DNA of 64,000 nt from an uncultured Anaerolineae bacterium (GTDB taxonomy: Bacteria > Chloroflexota > Anaerolineae > Aggregatilineales > UBA2796), in NCBI GenBank assembly GCA_938005675.1, contig CALKXH010000093.1, forward strand, positions 1 through 64,000, read 5' to 3'. Positions within the stretch are counted from its first letter, which is position 1; each line of letters opens with the position of its first letter. Shown here piece after piece: positions 36,723 through 47,184 of the stretch. Below the pieces are notes generated by a model. It worked only from the letters and a program-made list of their open reading frames with translations. It had not been told where the DNA came from and searched no databases. The translations under genes and the position numbers were made by a program.

Positions 36723-37295
36723 CTACGCGCCCTGCCAGGGCGAGCGGGTCGGCGTGAGGGGGCGCGGCGTGACGGTCGGCAGGGGCGTGGGCGTGGGCGA
36801 GGGCGTGAAGGTCGCTGAGGGGCGCGGCGTGGCGCTTGGGCGCGGCGTCGGGTTGACGGCGGCGATCACGCTCTGATGCATGTAGGCGCTGCGCGGGATC
36901 GGGTCATTCGGATACAAATTGACCTCATACCACTCCGGCGCCTCCGCCGCCCTGCCATAGACGCAAATGCGGTTGCCTTGATAGGGCATGGCGAGGGTCT
37001 CGCAGCGCTCGGAGGGGCATTCGCGCACGCGGGCGCGCACCGCCGTGACGTAGAACTCGAAGCAGGGGCGCGCCGTCGGCTGGACGCCGAAGATCAGGTT
37101 CATGGGCGGCACCTCGAAGGTGCGGGTCGGGCGCAGGGTGACGGTCGCGGCGGCAGTGGCGGTGGCGGGCGCCGTGATGTTGCCCGCCGTGCTGAGGAAT
37201 TGGAGCGCGCCTTGCCACAAAAAGTAGCCGCCGAAGACGATCAGCGCCGCCATGATCGCGGCTTGCCACGCCGAGCCGCCTCGCTCTCGGTACAT
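36723..37295 (-). CDS. Membrane-anchored SH3b-like hypothetical protein with Pro/Thr-rich tail
   Basis: N-term TM; VTAVRARVRECPSERCETLAMPYQGNRICVYGRAAEAPEWYEV; low-complexity PTPRPSATPRPS tail. Confidence 0.6.
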   Translation of the reverse strand: MYRERGGSAWQAAIMAALIVFGGYFLWQGALQFLSTAGNITAPATATAAATVTLRPTRTFEVPPMNLIFGVQPTARPCFEFYVTAVRARVRECPSERCETLAMPYQGNRICVYGRAAEAPEWYEVNLYPNDPIPRSAYMHQSVIAAVNPTPRPSATPRPSATFTPSPTPTPLPTVTPRPLTPTRSPWQGA

Positions 37296-37310
37296 ACGTT
37301 TCTTGCTCCG

Positions 37311-38378
37311 CTAGACTGTCCTTTCGTTCAGGCGCGCCGCCAACTCCGCCAAGCGCTCGGCGAAGGGCGGGCGCAACACGCCGTACTCAGTGATGATGGC
37401 GCTGATGTACTCGTGCGGCGTCACATCGAAGGCGGGATTCGCCGCCGTCGCGCCCTCAGGGGCGATGCGCACGCCGTTGATGGCGGTGACTTCCTCGGCG
37501 CTCCGCTCCTCGATCTCGATCAGGTCGCCGTGCGCGAGGCTCAGATCGATGCTCGACCAAGGCGCCGCCACGTAGAACGGCACGTTGTGCGCCCGCGCTA
37601 CAATCGCCAAGTTGTACGTGCCGATCTTGTTGGCGACGTCGCCGTTAGCGGCGATGCGGTCGGCGCCGACGAGGCACAGATCGACGCCGCCGCGCCGCAT
37701 GAAATATCCTGAGGCGCCATCGGCGATGATCGTGTGCGGGATGCCCAGTTGGAGCAGCTCCCAGCTGGTCAGTTTGGCGCCCTGCAAGCGCGGACGGGTC
37801 TCGTCGACCAGCACGTGCAGCTGCTTGCCTTGCTCATGCGCCGAGCGAATCACGCCTAGCGCCGTCCCCCAGTGGACGGTCGCCAGGCTGCCGGTGTTGC
37901 AGTGATGGATGATGGTGGCGCGCTCTGGCACGAGCGCCGCGCCGTATGCGCCGATGCGCTGATTGATCTGCACGTCTGCATCGGCGATCTGCTGGGCGCG
38001 CGCCAACAAAGTGTCCTTGAGCGTTGCCACATCCTGTTCGAGGGCGCTCTGGGCGCTCTTGAGCATCTGCGCCACCGCCCACGCCAAGTTCACGGCGGTC
38101 GGGCGGGCTTTGCGGAGCAGCTCGGCGGCTTGCTGCAAATCAGCGTAGAGCGCTTGCGAGTCTTGAGCGGCGCTCTGCTGTGCCGCCAGCGCCATGCCGA
38201 AGGCTGCCGCCGCGCCGATGGCGGGCGCGCCGCGCACCACCATCGTCCGAATCGCCTCGGCGACTTGGGCGTAGGTCTGGCAGCGCGCGATCTCGAAGGA
38301 GTCGGGCAGTTTGCGCTGATCGATCAAGCAGACCTGCCCGTCTTGCCAGAAAACTGTGCGTATCTCAGCCGTGCTCAT
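37311..38378 (-). CDS. mtnA: S-methyl-5-thioribose-1-phosphate isomerase
   Basis: [71 protein letters not shown]. Confidence 0.96.
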   Translation of the reverse strand: MSTAEIRTVFWQDGQVCLIDQRKLPDSFEIARCQTYAQVAEAIRTMVVRGAPAIGAAAAFGMALAAQQSAAQDSQALYADLQQAAELLRKARPTAVNLAWAVAQMLKSAQSALEQDVATLKDTLLARAQQIADADVQINQRIGAYGAALVPERATIIHHCNTGSLATVHWGTALGVIRSAHEQGKQLHVLVDETRPRLQGAKLTSWELLQLGIPHTIIADGASGYFMRRGGVDLCLVGADRIAANGDVANKIGTYNLAIVARAHNVPFYVAAPWSSIDLSLAHGDLIEIEERSAEEVTAINGVRIAPEGATAANPAFDVTPHEYISAIITEYGVLRPPFAERLAELAARLNERTV

Positions 38379-38422
38379 CTCGATTCTGCCTGTGGTGAGC
38401 TGCCTTGCGCTATACTGAGCCT

Positions 38423-39847
38423 ATGGTTGCACATTATAGCACGTTTGTCAGGCGACTTTTGCCGCGCTTGTTGGTGTTGGGCGGCTGTTTGCTGGCGTTG
38501 GGCGCGCCCTACCCTGTAGCGCTGCGCGAGCATCTGGCGCGCGGGGCGAGCGCTTTTCAGAGCGGCGATCTGGGCATCGCGCGCGAGGCTTATCATCGAG
38601 CGCTCATCTTTCTGCCCGCAGACCCCTTCATCCTAGAGCAGCTCTATCGCATTGCCCTCGCCGCGCGCCGCCACGACCTCGCGCGGGCGTACCTCGCCCA
38701 ACTGACTGAGCATCATGGCTACTCAAGCGCCGTGCATCGGCTCTGGGCGGAGTTTTTCGCCGCACAGGGCGACTCCTACGCCGCCGATGCGCATCGGCGC
38801 GCCGCTTTGAGCGGGACGCCCGCCGACGTGCCGCTCCTGCGCGCCTTGGCGGAGATGGCGTTAGGGCGGCGGGCGTGGGAGCGCGCCGCTGAGTATCTCG
38901 AACGCGCGTACGCCCTCGCGCCCGACGACGGGGAGGTGCGCTACGCGCTCGCCTTGCTCAGCCTGCCCGATCAGCCACAACGCGCCGCCGCGCTGCTCGC
39001 CGAGCTGCCCGATCAGCCGCGCTTCGCGGCTGCGGCGGCGCTGCGAGCGCTCATCGGCGCGCACGGGCAGGAGTCGCCGCCAACTTTCGCCTTCAGGGTT
39101 GGCTTGACGCTGATCGAGGCAGGTCAGTGGCGCCACGCCGAGCGAGCGCTGCACCTCGCCAATGCGCAAGGCGCCGATCTGCCCGCCGCGCGCGCCTTTC
39201 TGGGCTTGGCGCAGAGCCTCAACGGGCGCGAGGGCGCGCCGCTGATCGAGCAAGCCCTTCAAGCGGCGCCCGACGACTCCCTCGTGCAGTATGCGGCGGG
39301 CTTGTATTGGCGTTGGCGCGGCGATCTGGCTCAGGCGCTTGCCGCGCTGCGCCTCGCCTACGCCCTCGACTCGCAAAACGCGGGTCTGGCGGCTGAGATC
39401 GGCGAGACTTATCGGCGGAGCGGCGATCTGGCTGAGGCGGCGCGCTGGCTGCATAACGCTTTGCGCCTCGCCCCGCAGTCCGCCGCCCTCAGGCGCGCCC
39501 TCGCCGCCTTCTACGCCGACGAGAACTACGCCCTCAACGGCGCGGGCATGAACTTCCTGCGCGAGTCGCTGGCTATTTTGCCCGCCGATCCCGAAATTTC
39601 AGCCAATTACGGCTATGCGCTGCTCTACAATGGGCAAGTTCAGCTGGCATACGCCGAGCTGCAGCGCGCTGTGGCGCTGGATAGCCAAAATCCGCGCGCG
39701 CGCTACTACTTCGCCGTGCTGCTGGAGCATCAAGGCGACTCACAAGGCGCCATCGAGAGCTACCGTTTCGTCTACCAGCACGGCGAGGGGGCGCTCAGGC
39801 TGCGCGCCGAGCGCGCTCTGCAGCGGCTGGGCGCGCCCTCGCCCTAA
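38423..39847 (+). CDS. TPR repeat protein
   Basis: Multiple TPR units (GDLAEAARWLHNALRLAPQSAALRRALAAFYAD...); N-term hydrophobic segment. Confidence 0.8.
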   Translation: MVAHYSTFVRRLLPRLLVLGGCLLALGAPYPVALREHLARGASAFQSGDLGIAREAYHRALIFLPADPFILEQLYRIALAARRHDLARAYLAQLTEHHGYSSAVHRLWAEFFAAQGDSYAADAHRRAALSGTPADVPLLRALAEMALGRRAWERAAEYLERAYALAPDDGEVRYALALLSLPDQPQRAAALLAELPDQPRFAAAAALRALIGAHGQESPPTFAFRVGLTLIEAGQWRHAERALHLANAQGADLPAARAFLGLAQSLNGREGAPLIEQALQAAPDDSLVQYAAGLYWRWRGDLAQALAALRLAYALDSQNAGLAAEIGETYRRSGDLAEAARWLHNALRLAPQSAALRRALAAFYADENYALNGAGMNFLRESLAILPADPEISANYGYALLYNGQVQLAYAELQRAVALDSQNPRARYYFAVLLEHQGDSQGAIESYRFVYQHGEGALRLRAERALQRLGAPSP

Positions 39848-39884
39848 TTTTTACAACTTTTTTACGATTCTGCGCCGATTGCGC

Positions 39885-39912
39885 TTGCATAAAGGCGCGC
39901 TTCCTTTACAAT
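39885..39912 (+). promoter_or_regulatory. Candidate sigma70 promoter upstream of 39951 CDS
   Basis: TTGCAT-16 nt-TACAAT. Confidence 0.5.
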
Positions 39913-39950
39913 TTGAGACTGAAGGCAGGCTTTGTTCGAGAGGCTGACTT

Positions 39951-40649
39951 ATGTTTCGAAAAGCGCTCTATACGGTTCTGGTCGTCGTGCTTGCCAGCAC
40001 AGCGCTAGGCGTCGGCGCTCCTGTGGCTCAGGCGCAAGGCGATCCAGAGCGCATCACGTTGGATATCACGCCCGGGATGCGTCCGCTCGACCTGATCCGA
40101 CAGCTGCGCAGCGAAAACCTGATCCCCGGCGGCGGCTCGCAGCAGCTGACCGTGCCGCGCACCGTCATCAACGTCCGCAACAAGGGCTTCTGGTACTTCC
40201 CCATCGGGCGCGGCACGCAACTGCGCGACTTCGTGCTGCACTTCGAGATGCGCGGCGTCGAACTGCCCAGCGAGACCAACGGCTGTGGCATGGCGTTCCG
40301 CATCGTCGGCGAGGAAGACTTCAGCTATGTGCTGCTGACCGCTGATCGGCGCATCATCCTCGTTCAGCGCGACCGCGGCAAGAACATCGTCGAGTTCGAT
40401 GAATCCATCGATGAGCTAGAGGGCATCGATGCGACCGACTACGAGCTGGATCGCACGCAGTTGCACTTCGTCACGCTCATCGCCTACGGCAACGAGCTGA
40501 CTCTGTTCCTCAACGGCATCGAGATCGTCCGCGAGACGACGGCGCGCTCGGTGCGCGGGCGCTTCGCCACCATGCTCTACAACGAAGAAGGCAATCCCAG
40601 CAACACTGAGTGCCGCTACAGCAACGTCTTCGCTTGGGAACTCCGCTGA
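39951..40649 (+). CDS. Secreted hypothetical protein with ConA/LamG-like fold features
   Basis: Signal peptide MFRKALYTVLVVVLASTALGVGAPVAQAQ; LHFVTLIAYGNELTLFLNGIEIVRE typical of lectin-like domains. Confidence 0.6.
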   Translation: MFRKALYTVLVVVLASTALGVGAPVAQAQGDPERITLDITPGMRPLDLIRQLRSENLIPGGGSQQLTVPRTVINVRNKGFWYFPIGRGTQLRDFVLHFEMRGVELPSETNGCGMAFRIVGEEDFSYVLLTADRRIILVQRDRGKNIVEFDESIDELEGIDATDYELDRTQLHFVTLIAYGNELTLFLNGIEIVRETTARSVRGRFATMLYNEEGNPSNTECRYSNVFAWELR

Positions 40650-40767
40650 GCAGACCGTCGGAGGTGCTGGGCGTCGGCTCAGCACTTCTGCAAGCCATTC
40701 AGGGCGCGCCTCGCTATAATCTGAGCAACATCACGACCGTTCGCCTCTGGAAGCGAGGTTTTTGCCC

Positions 40768-42192
40768 GTGTGGAAGCACTACTACACCGTCACGAGCGTG
40801 GCTGAGGCGCTGCAGCTGCTGGCTGAACATGGCAGCAAGGCGCGTCTGATCGCCGGCGGCACCGACCTGCTGATCGAGCTGGAGCGCGCCCAGCGCCCCG
40901 ACGTCGAAACGCTCATCGATATCTCGCGCCTGCCCAACTTGGATACAATTCAGCGCTACGGCGATCAGATTCGGCTGGGCGCGCTGGTCACGCACAACCA
41001 CGCCGTCGCCAGCCCGCTGATCGCCGAGTATGCCTTGCCGTTAGCGCAAGCGGCGTGGGAGGTCGGCGCGCCGCAGATACGCAATCGCGCCACCATCGCC
41101 GGCAATTTGATCACAGCCAGCCCCGCCAACGACACGATCACGCCGCTATGGGCGCTGGGCGCCTCCGTCACGCTCGCCTCGCTGCAGGGCGAGCGCAGCC
41201 TGCCGCTCAGCCAGTTCTACACGGGCGTGCGCCGCACGGTCATGCGCCCGGATGAGATGCTGATCGCCATCGATTTCCCCGCCCTCGCCGCCGACGAACG
41301 CGGCATCTTCATCAAGCTGGGCTTGCGGCATACGCAGGCGATCTCGGTCGTGAACATCGCGGCGATCCTGCGCTTCGAGGGCGAGATCGTCAGGAGCGCG
41401 CGCCTGACCTTCGGCTGCGTGGCGCCGACCATCATCAGCGCGCCGCAGGCTGAAGCCTATCTGATCGGCAAGCCGCTGACGGATGAAGTCATTGCCGAGG
41501 CAGCCCGTCTGGCGGCGTTGGCGACCACGCCGATCAGCGATGTGCGCAGCAGCGCCGAATATCGCCTCGCCATGGCGGCGACGCTGACCAAGCGCGCCTT
41601 GCGCGCCCTGCGCAGCGGCGAGGAGCGACGCGGCTATCCTGAGTCGCCCGCCATGTTGTGGGGTAACTCGGCGGGGCGCGCCGCGCCGTTGCCACAGCTC
41701 ACCCTGCACGACGATCAGCCCATCCAGACGACCATCAACGGCAAGCCCTACAGGCTGAGCGGCGCTCATCACAAGACCTTGCTGCGCCTGCTGCGCGAGG
41801 ATGCCAAGCTAGTCGGCACGAAAGAGGGCTGCGCTGAAGGCGAATGCGGCGCTTGCACGGTCTTTTTGGATGGCGCGGCGGTCATGGCGTGCATGGTGCC
41901 CGCTCCCCGCGCGCACGGCGCTGAGATCGTCACCGTCGAGGGCTTGGCGCACGGCGCCGAGCGCCTGCATCCGATTCAGCAAGCCTTCATCGAGCTGGGC
42001 GCTGTGCAGTGCGGCTACTGTACGCCCGGCTTCCTGATGAGCGGCGCCAAACTGCTCGAAGAGCATCCCGCGCCCAGCGAGGCGCAGATCAAGGAGAGCA
42101 TCGCGGGCAACTTGTGCCGTTGCACGGGCTACTATAGCATCGTGGCTGCCTTCAAGCGCGCCGCCGAGCTGCAAGCCGCCCAACAAGCCTAA
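40768..42192 (+). CDS. FAD-binding (CoxM/CutM) plus 2Fe-2S (CoxS/CutS) fusion protein of the molybdenum hydroxylase family
   Basis: [42 protein letters not shown]; then [16 protein letters not shown] and [12 protein letters not shown]...[12 protein letters not shown]; likely GTG start 40768. Confidence 0.88.
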   Translation: MWKHYYTVTSVAEALQLLAEHGSKARLIAGGTDLLIELERAQRPDVETLIDISRLPNLDTIQRYGDQIRLGALVTHNHAVASPLIAEYALPLAQAAWEVGAPQIRNRATIAGNLITASPANDTITPLWALGASVTLASLQGERSLPLSQFYTGVRRTVMRPDEMLIAIDFPALAADERGIFIKLGLRHTQAISVVNIAAILRFEGEIVRSARLTFGCVAPTIISAPQAEAYLIGKPLTDEVIAEAARLAALATTPISDVRSSAEYRLAMAATLTKRALRALRSGEERRGYPESPAMLWGNSAGRAAPLPQLTLHDDQPIQTTINGKPYRLSGAHHKTLLRLLREDAKLVGTKEGCAEGECGACTVFLDGAAVMACMVPAPRAHGAEIVTVEGLAHGAERLHPIQQAFIELGAVQCGYCTPGFLMSGAKLLEEHPAPSEAQIKESIAGNLCRCTGYYSIVAAFKRAAELQAAQQA

Positions 42193-42197
42193 AACAA

Positions 42198-42223
42198 CGG
42201 AGCAGACCGTTCGGTCTGCTCCG
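42198..42223 (+). terminator. Perfect inverted repeat between convergent genes
   Basis: CGGAGCAGACC-gttc-GGTCTGCTCCG, 11 bp stem. Confidence 0.6.
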
Positions 42224-42257
42224 CACTTGCTCAAGCGTGGCTCTGAGGGCTGCGAAC

Positions 42258-43016
42258 TCACTTCGCCCTGAGGATAGCACCCGTCGTGGCATTCACCTTG
42301 ACGCGCAGCCCGTTGCTGAGCGTCACCTCCCAGACCAGCACGTAGCCCTCGCGCCTCCCTTCTTGGTGCAGCCGCGAGAAGACCGCATTGCCGCCGAAGT
42401 TGCTGACGGCGATCTGCTCAGCTTGAGCTTGGCTGATGGCAGCGCTGGCAGGCGAGATGACGTAAGGGAGGCGGCGTAGCGGCTTGATCTCGACGATAGT
42501 CCCGTCGAGGGCGTTCACGGTCACTTCGTAGCCGCTGCTCAGCTTGATCTCCCACGCTAGGACGTAGCCGTGCCTCCGACCCATGCGCTCAAACTTCACC
42601 TCTACGGGCTGTGCGCCGGGGAAGCGGCTCTGGGCGATTTGCAGGGCTTGTTCATAACTGATCGTGGCAGCTGCTCCGCCTTGCGGTGGCAAGGGAGGCG
42701 GCACAACGGGGACTACGTTCAGCGGCGGGACGCCCCTCCCGCTTGCCCGAAGCATCTCAGTGGCGACGATCTGCAGAATCTCTTTGCTGATGGCGTTGAT
42801 CTGGACTGATCTGCCGTTGTCCAAGCCGATGATGTAGTAGGGCGGTTGCGCCGCTTGCACCAGCTCAGTTTTGATGACCTTGGCGCTGGGATACAGGCTT
42901 TGGGCGATATTCATGGCTTCCTGCAAGCTGATCAGGTCTTGAGCTTTGGCGGCGCTCAAGGGCAGAGCCAAAGCGATCAGCGCTGCTAGGGCGAGTAGGG
43001 CGATTGACTTTTTCAC
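42258..43016 (-). CDS. Secreted protein with three PepSY-like repeats
   Basis: Signal peptide; LQEAMNIAQSLYPSAKV, YEQALQIAQSRFPGAQPVEV, QAEQIAVSNFGGNAV each followed by GxVxVNAxxGxIxxI. Confidence 0.8.
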   Translation of the reverse strand: MKKSIALLALAALIALALPLSAAKAQDLISLQEAMNIAQSLYPSAKVIKTELVQAAQPPYYIIGLDNGRSVQINAISKEILQIVATEMLRASGRGVPPLNVVPVVPPPLPPQGGAAATISYEQALQIAQSRFPGAQPVEVKFERMGRRHGYVLAWEIKLSSGYEVTVNALDGTIVEIKPLRRLPYVISPASAAISQAQAEQIAVSNFGGNAVFSRLHQEGRREGYVLVWEVTLSNGLRVKVNATTGAILRAK

Positions 43017-43173
43017 GCCGACGTCTCCTCTGTTGATTGAAATCAGTTCTGACTAGCAGTATAGTACGCTTTTTCGAACCTCGTGATTAGGTGTTGATGA
43101 ATTTTGGGGCGTCTTGGCTGAGGGAGGCGCCGAGGCTCGGACTTGGCAGTTTGCATAGATGTACGCACGCTTG

Positions 43174-43202
43174 TTGCAAAAGTTGCGGAAGTTCGCTATA
43201 CG
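43174..43202 (+). promoter_or_regulatory. Candidate sigma70 promoter for peptide ABC operon
   Basis: TTGCAA-17 nt-TATACG. Confidence 0.45.
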
Positions 43203-43262
43203 TTAAAGGCGTTCAGAATTGGCTGAGCAAAAAAGCCATAAAAAATTGAGGAGATTGCATCT

Positions 43263-44966
43263 ATGAGCCTTAAAAATCGCGTTCGTTTGGCGCTCGCCCT
43301 CGCCCTGAGCCTCGTGATGGCGCTGGCGGGCTTTGGCGTTGCCGCGCCCAGCTACGCCCAAGATAGCTCAACGTTGGTGGTCGGCTTCGCCCAAGAGCCC
43401 GACAACATGAACGGCTTCTATAGCGCCATGGCGTTCGCCCAGTGGGCAAACGACCTCGTGCAGGCGAGCCTGTATGACTTCAGCGACGACCTGCAGCCCG
43501 TCCCCGTCCTGATCGCCGAGATTCCCACCCGCGAAAACGGCGGCATCAGCGAGGACTTCAAGGAATACACCGTCAAGCTCAAGTCGGGTCTGAAGTGGAG
43601 CGACGGCACGCCCCTCACGGCTGAGGACTTCGTCTTCACCTATGAAATGGTCAAGAATCCCGCCAACAACATGATTCAGGGCAGCAACATCCGCGACGCC
43701 CTCGAGTCGGTCGAGCTGGTCGACGAGACCACCTTCCGTCTCAAGTTCAACGTCGCCAAGCCCTTCCCCGAAGACCTGATCGGCTCGCCCGGTCTCTCCA
43801 CGATCCTGCCCGCCCACGTCTTCCGCCCGATCTTCGAGCGCGATGGCACGCTAGAGAACGCTGAGGAGAACCAAGACCCGACCGTCTTCAGCGGTCCGTA
43901 CGTCCTGCGCGAGTGGAAGCGCGGCGAGTCCATGCTCTTCGAGGCGAATCCGAACTACGTCTTCGGCGAGCCGAAGATCAAGCGCGTGCTGATCCGCTTC
44001 TTCCCCGATACCGACTCGCAGTACGCCGCCCTAGCGGCCGGTCAGCTGGACTTCGTGCCGAACGTCAGCGAGGGCGATATTCCGCGCGTCGCTGCCAGCA
44101 ATCCGAACCTGAAACTGGTGACGGTCTTCGGCGGCTATATCGAGAGCCTGTGGCTGAACCTGCAAGAGGAGGGCAAAGGTCCGCGCGCTGGTCACCCCGC
44201 CCTGAAGGACGTGCGCGTGCGCCGCGCGCTGCGCCTCGCCATTGACCGCGAGACGATCACCCGCGAGCTGCTGGCCGGCGCCACCAGCCCGACCGATAGC
44301 ATCTACGCCGGCTCGCCCTTCGAGGACAAGAGCCTAGGCGTGACGCCCTACGATCCTGAGGCAGCTGCTGCCCTGCTGGACGAAGCGGGCTGGGTCGTCG
44401 GCGCGGATGGCATCCGCGCTAAGGACGGCGTCAAGATGGAGCTGCGCTACAGCACCACCACCGCCGGCTGGCGCAACAACATTCAAGCCGTCATCCAGCA
44501 GCAGCTGGCGAAGGTCGGCGTGAGCGTGATCTTGGAGAAATACCCCGCCTCCGAGTACTTCGGCACTTACGCCAACAAGGGTATTGTGGCGAGCGGACAG
44601 TACGATATCGGGCAGTTCGCTAACAACACCGCTCTGACCAACCCTGCCAACGTCACCGTCGATGAGGCGCTCAGCTGCGCCCAGATCGTCAGCGAGGATA
44701 ACCCCGGCGGCAACAACTGGACGGGCTTCTGCAGCCCTGAGATGGACGCCGCCTCGCTGGTGACCAAGACCTCGCTCGATCCTGAGGAGCGCCTCGCCGC
44801 CGCCTACAAGATTCAGCAGATCATGCGCGACGAAGCGCCGCTGATCAACCTGTTCCCGCGCGGCGATAACTACGCCTACAACACCGCCCGCTTCGTCGGC
44901 GAGATTCGAATCGGCTCCGGCGTTGGCAACCAGTGGTTCGACATCATGAATTGGGAACTGAAGTAA
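43263..44966 (+). CDS. Peptide/oligopeptide ABC transporter substrate-binding protein (SBP family 5)
   Basis: Signal peptide; VVGFAQEPDNMNGFYSA; TVKLKSGLKWSDGTPLTAEDFVFTYE. Confidence 0.93.
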   Translation: MSLKNRVRLALALALSLVMALAGFGVAAPSYAQDSSTLVVGFAQEPDNMNGFYSAMAFAQWANDLVQASLYDFSDDLQPVPVLIAEIPTRENGGISEDFKEYTVKLKSGLKWSDGTPLTAEDFVFTYEMVKNPANNMIQGSNIRDALESVELVDETTFRLKFNVAKPFPEDLIGSPGLSTILPAHVFRPIFERDGTLENAEENQDPTVFSGPYVLREWKRGESMLFEANPNYVFGEPKIKRVLIRFFPDTDSQYAALAAGQLDFVPNVSEGDIPRVAASNPNLKLVTVFGGYIESLWLNLQEEGKGPRAGHPALKDVRVRRALRLAIDRETITRELLAGATSPTDSIYAGSPFEDKSLGVTPYDPEAAAALLDEAGWVVGADGIRAKDGVKMELRYSTTTAGWRNNIQAVIQQQLAKVGVSVILEKYPASEYFGTYANKGIVASGQYDIGQFANNTALTNPANVTVDEALSCAQIVSEDNPGGNNWTGFCSPEMDAASLVTKTSLDPEERLAAAYKIQQIMRDEAPLINLFPRGDNYAYNTARFVGEIRIGSGVGNQWFDIMNWELK

Positions 44967-44987
44967 GCCTGACGGCTGCTCCAGTCG

Positions 44988-45013
44988 CAGAGACGGGCGC
45001 CCGCCCGTCTCTG
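44988..45013 (+). terminator. Intercistronic hairpin between SBP and first permease
   Basis: CAGAGACGGG-cgcccg-CCCGTCTCTG. Confidence 0.55.
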
Positions 45014-45044
45014 TGGCTTAGCGGCTCATAACGCTAGGGCATTT

Positions 45045-46076
45045 ATGACTCAGTACATCCTGCGGCGTGTGCTGCAATCCATTCCGCTGTTGTTCATCAT
45101 CAGCTTCATTTTGTTCAACTTCACCAACGCTCTCGGCGATCCGATGGCGGTCTTCGCCGAGACGCGCAACCGTCCCAGCGCTCGCGACCGCGAGATCATC
45201 ATGAAGCGCTTGGGCTTAGACCGCCCTCTTTTAGAGCAGTACTTGATCTGGCTGGTCGGCAATGATTGGATGCCGCCTATCGAGATTCCGACAGACGACG
45301 GCGGCGTGCGCTATGAGCAAGGCAGACGGCGCGGCGTGCTGCGCGGCGATCTGGGCTTGTCCTTCGTCACGCGCCGCCCCTCCTGGACGCGCATCGAGGA
45401 GCGCCTGCCATGGACGCTCGTGCTGATGATCCCCTCTTACGTCATCACGGTCGTGCTGGCGATCGGCATCGGCATTTTCTCCGCCGTGCGGCAGTATTCC
45501 TTCTGGGATAACCTGATCACCAGCCTCTCGTTCTTCTTCTATTCGATGCCGATCTTCTTCATCGCCCTGCTCTCGATCTACATTTTCGCCGTGCAGTTCA
45601 GGCGCTGGGGCTTAGAGCCGATCAAGTGGGGCGGCACGGGCGATGGCAGCTTCGGCAGCCTGCTGCAGCACATGGTGCTGCCCGTCTTCTGCCTAGTGGC
45701 GATTCAGTTGGCGGGCTACGTGCGCTTCATCCGCTCGTCCATGCTGGAGGTGCTCAATCAGGATTACATCCGCACGGCGCGCGCCAAAGGCTTGGGCGAG
45801 CCAACCGTCGTGCGCCGCCACGCCTTCAAAAACGCCGCTTTGCCGCTGGTGACGCTCATCGGCTTGGATTTGCCCTTCCTGTTGGCGGGCGCGGTCGTCA
45901 CCGAGCGCATCTTCGCGTGGCCCGGCATGGGGCGGCTCTTCATCGAGAGCTTCGAGCGCGCCGATGCGCCCGTCATCATGGCGATTTTGATGGTGCTGAG
46001 CGTCGCCGTGGTCGTCTTCCAGTTGCTGACCGATATCGTCTACACATGGCTCGATCCGCGCATCCGCTACTCCTAG
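45045..46076 (+). CDS. ABC transporter permease (OppB/DppB-like)
   Basis: MTQYILRRVLQSIPLLFIISFILF; YVRFIRSSMLEVLNQDYIRTARAKGLGE. Confidence 0.93.
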   Translation: MTQYILRRVLQSIPLLFIISFILFNFTNALGDPMAVFAETRNRPSARDREIIMKRLGLDRPLLEQYLIWLVGNDWMPPIEIPTDDGGVRYEQGRRRGVLRGDLGLSFVTRRPSWTRIEERLPWTLVLMIPSYVITVVLAIGIGIFSAVRQYSFWDNLITSLSFFFYSMPIFFIALLSIYIFAVQFRRWGLEPIKWGGTGDGSFGSLLQHMVLPVFCLVAIQLAGYVRFIRSSMLEVLNQDYIRTARAKGLGEPTVVRRHAFKNAALPLVTLIGLDLPFLLAGAVVTERIFAWPGMGRLFIESFERADAPVIMAILMVLSVAVVVFQLLTDIVYTWLDPRIRYS

Positions 46077-46086
46077 GAGACCGCCC

Positions 46087-47055
46087 ATGACCACCCAGAC
46101 CGATCAGCTGCAAGGCAAACCCGCTGAGCGCGTCCTCTCGCTCGATCCCAAGCAGAACGTCAAGGGCGTCTCGAACTTTGCGCGCAGTATGCGCCGCCTG
46201 CGCAAGCATCGCATGGCGATCTTCGGAGCGGTGCTGCTGCTCTTCATCTTCCTGTACGTGCTGATCGGCTCGCTGCTCATCCCGGAGTCGGCTTCGATCT
46301 TCAACGATCCGCGCCGCGCCCTGCAGCCGCCCTCCGCCGAGCATCCCTTCGGCACAGACGTGATCGGGCGCGATTTATTGGCGCGCACCATCTACGGCGG
46401 GCAGGTCTCGCTCTTCATCGGCGTGACGGCGATGCTGGTTCAGATTCTGGTCGGCACGGCGGTCGGCTTGTTGGCGGGCTATCTGGGCGGCATCGTGGAC
46501 TTCCTGCTCATGCGCCTCGCTGAGGCAATGCTGAGCATCCCGCAGCTCTTCCTCGCCCTGATCGCCCTGCGCATCTTCTCCGACCCAACCCGCTTCCCGG
46601 ATTTCACCTTCATGGGCAGGCGCTTCAGCAGCACGATGATCGTGATCGTCTTCGTGATCGGCTTGACCAGCTGGATGCGCGTCTCGCGCATTGTGCGCTC
46701 GGTGGTGCTCTCGGTGCGCGAGCAGGAATACGTCACGGCGGCGCATTCGATTGGCGCCTCCAGCTGGCGGATCATCTTTCGGCACGTGCTGCCCAACTGC
46801 GCCGCCCCGATCATCGTCTCGGCGACGCTTGGCGTGGCAACTGCCATCCTGCTGGAGGCGTACTTGGGCTTCTTGGGCTTGGGCGTGCGCGCGCCAACGC
46901 CCACGTGGGGCAACATCATGGGCGAGGCGAACAGCTACCTCGATAGCTGGTTCTACTGGTTCTTCCCCGCCGTCTTCATCATGCTGACCGTCATGGGCAT
47001 CAACTTCTTGGGCGACGGACTGCGCGATGCCTTCGATCCGCGCTCGCTGAAGTGA
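46087..47055 (+). CDS. ABC transporter permease (OppC/DppC-like)
   Basis: HPFGTDVIGRDLLARTIYGGQVSLFIG; EYVTAAHSIGASSWRIIFRHVLPN. Confidence 0.93.
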   Translation: MTTQTDQLQGKPAERVLSLDPKQNVKGVSNFARSMRRLRKHRMAIFGAVLLLFIFLYVLIGSLLIPESASIFNDPRRALQPPSAEHPFGTDVIGRDLLARTIYGGQVSLFIGVTAMLVQILVGTAVGLLAGYLGGIVDFLLMRLAEAMLSIPQLFLALIALRIFSDPTRFPDFTFMGRRFSSTMIVIVFVIGLTSWMRVSRIVRSVVLSVREQEYVTAAHSIGASSWRIIFRHVLPNCAAPIIVSATLGVATAILLEAYLGFLGLGVRAPTPTWGNIMGEANSYLDSWFYWFFPAVFIMLTVMGINFLGDGLRDAFDPRSLK

Positions 47056-47063
47056 AGTGGCAC

Positions 47064-47091
47064 AGCCCGTCCCCGCGCGGACGGGCTTTTT
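47064..47091 (+). terminator. Intrinsic terminator after permease gene
   Basis: AGCCCGTCC-ccgcgc-GGACGGGCT then TTTT. Confidence 0.85.
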
Positions 47092-47184
47092 GCGCGTAGG
47101 GCAACCGTCTGATCGCTACGCCGCGCCCGTGCTACAATTTGCTCTGCATACACCACTACGTTGTTGTGTGATTGGAGACTGGCT

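Noticed and set aside
36723-36850. Tandem GGGCGTGG-like repeat tract as a regulatory repeat
   Set aside because: It encodes the Pro/Thr/Ser-rich tail (NPTPRPSATPRPSATFTPSPTPTPLPTVTPRP) of the minus-strand protein; explained by low-complexity coding
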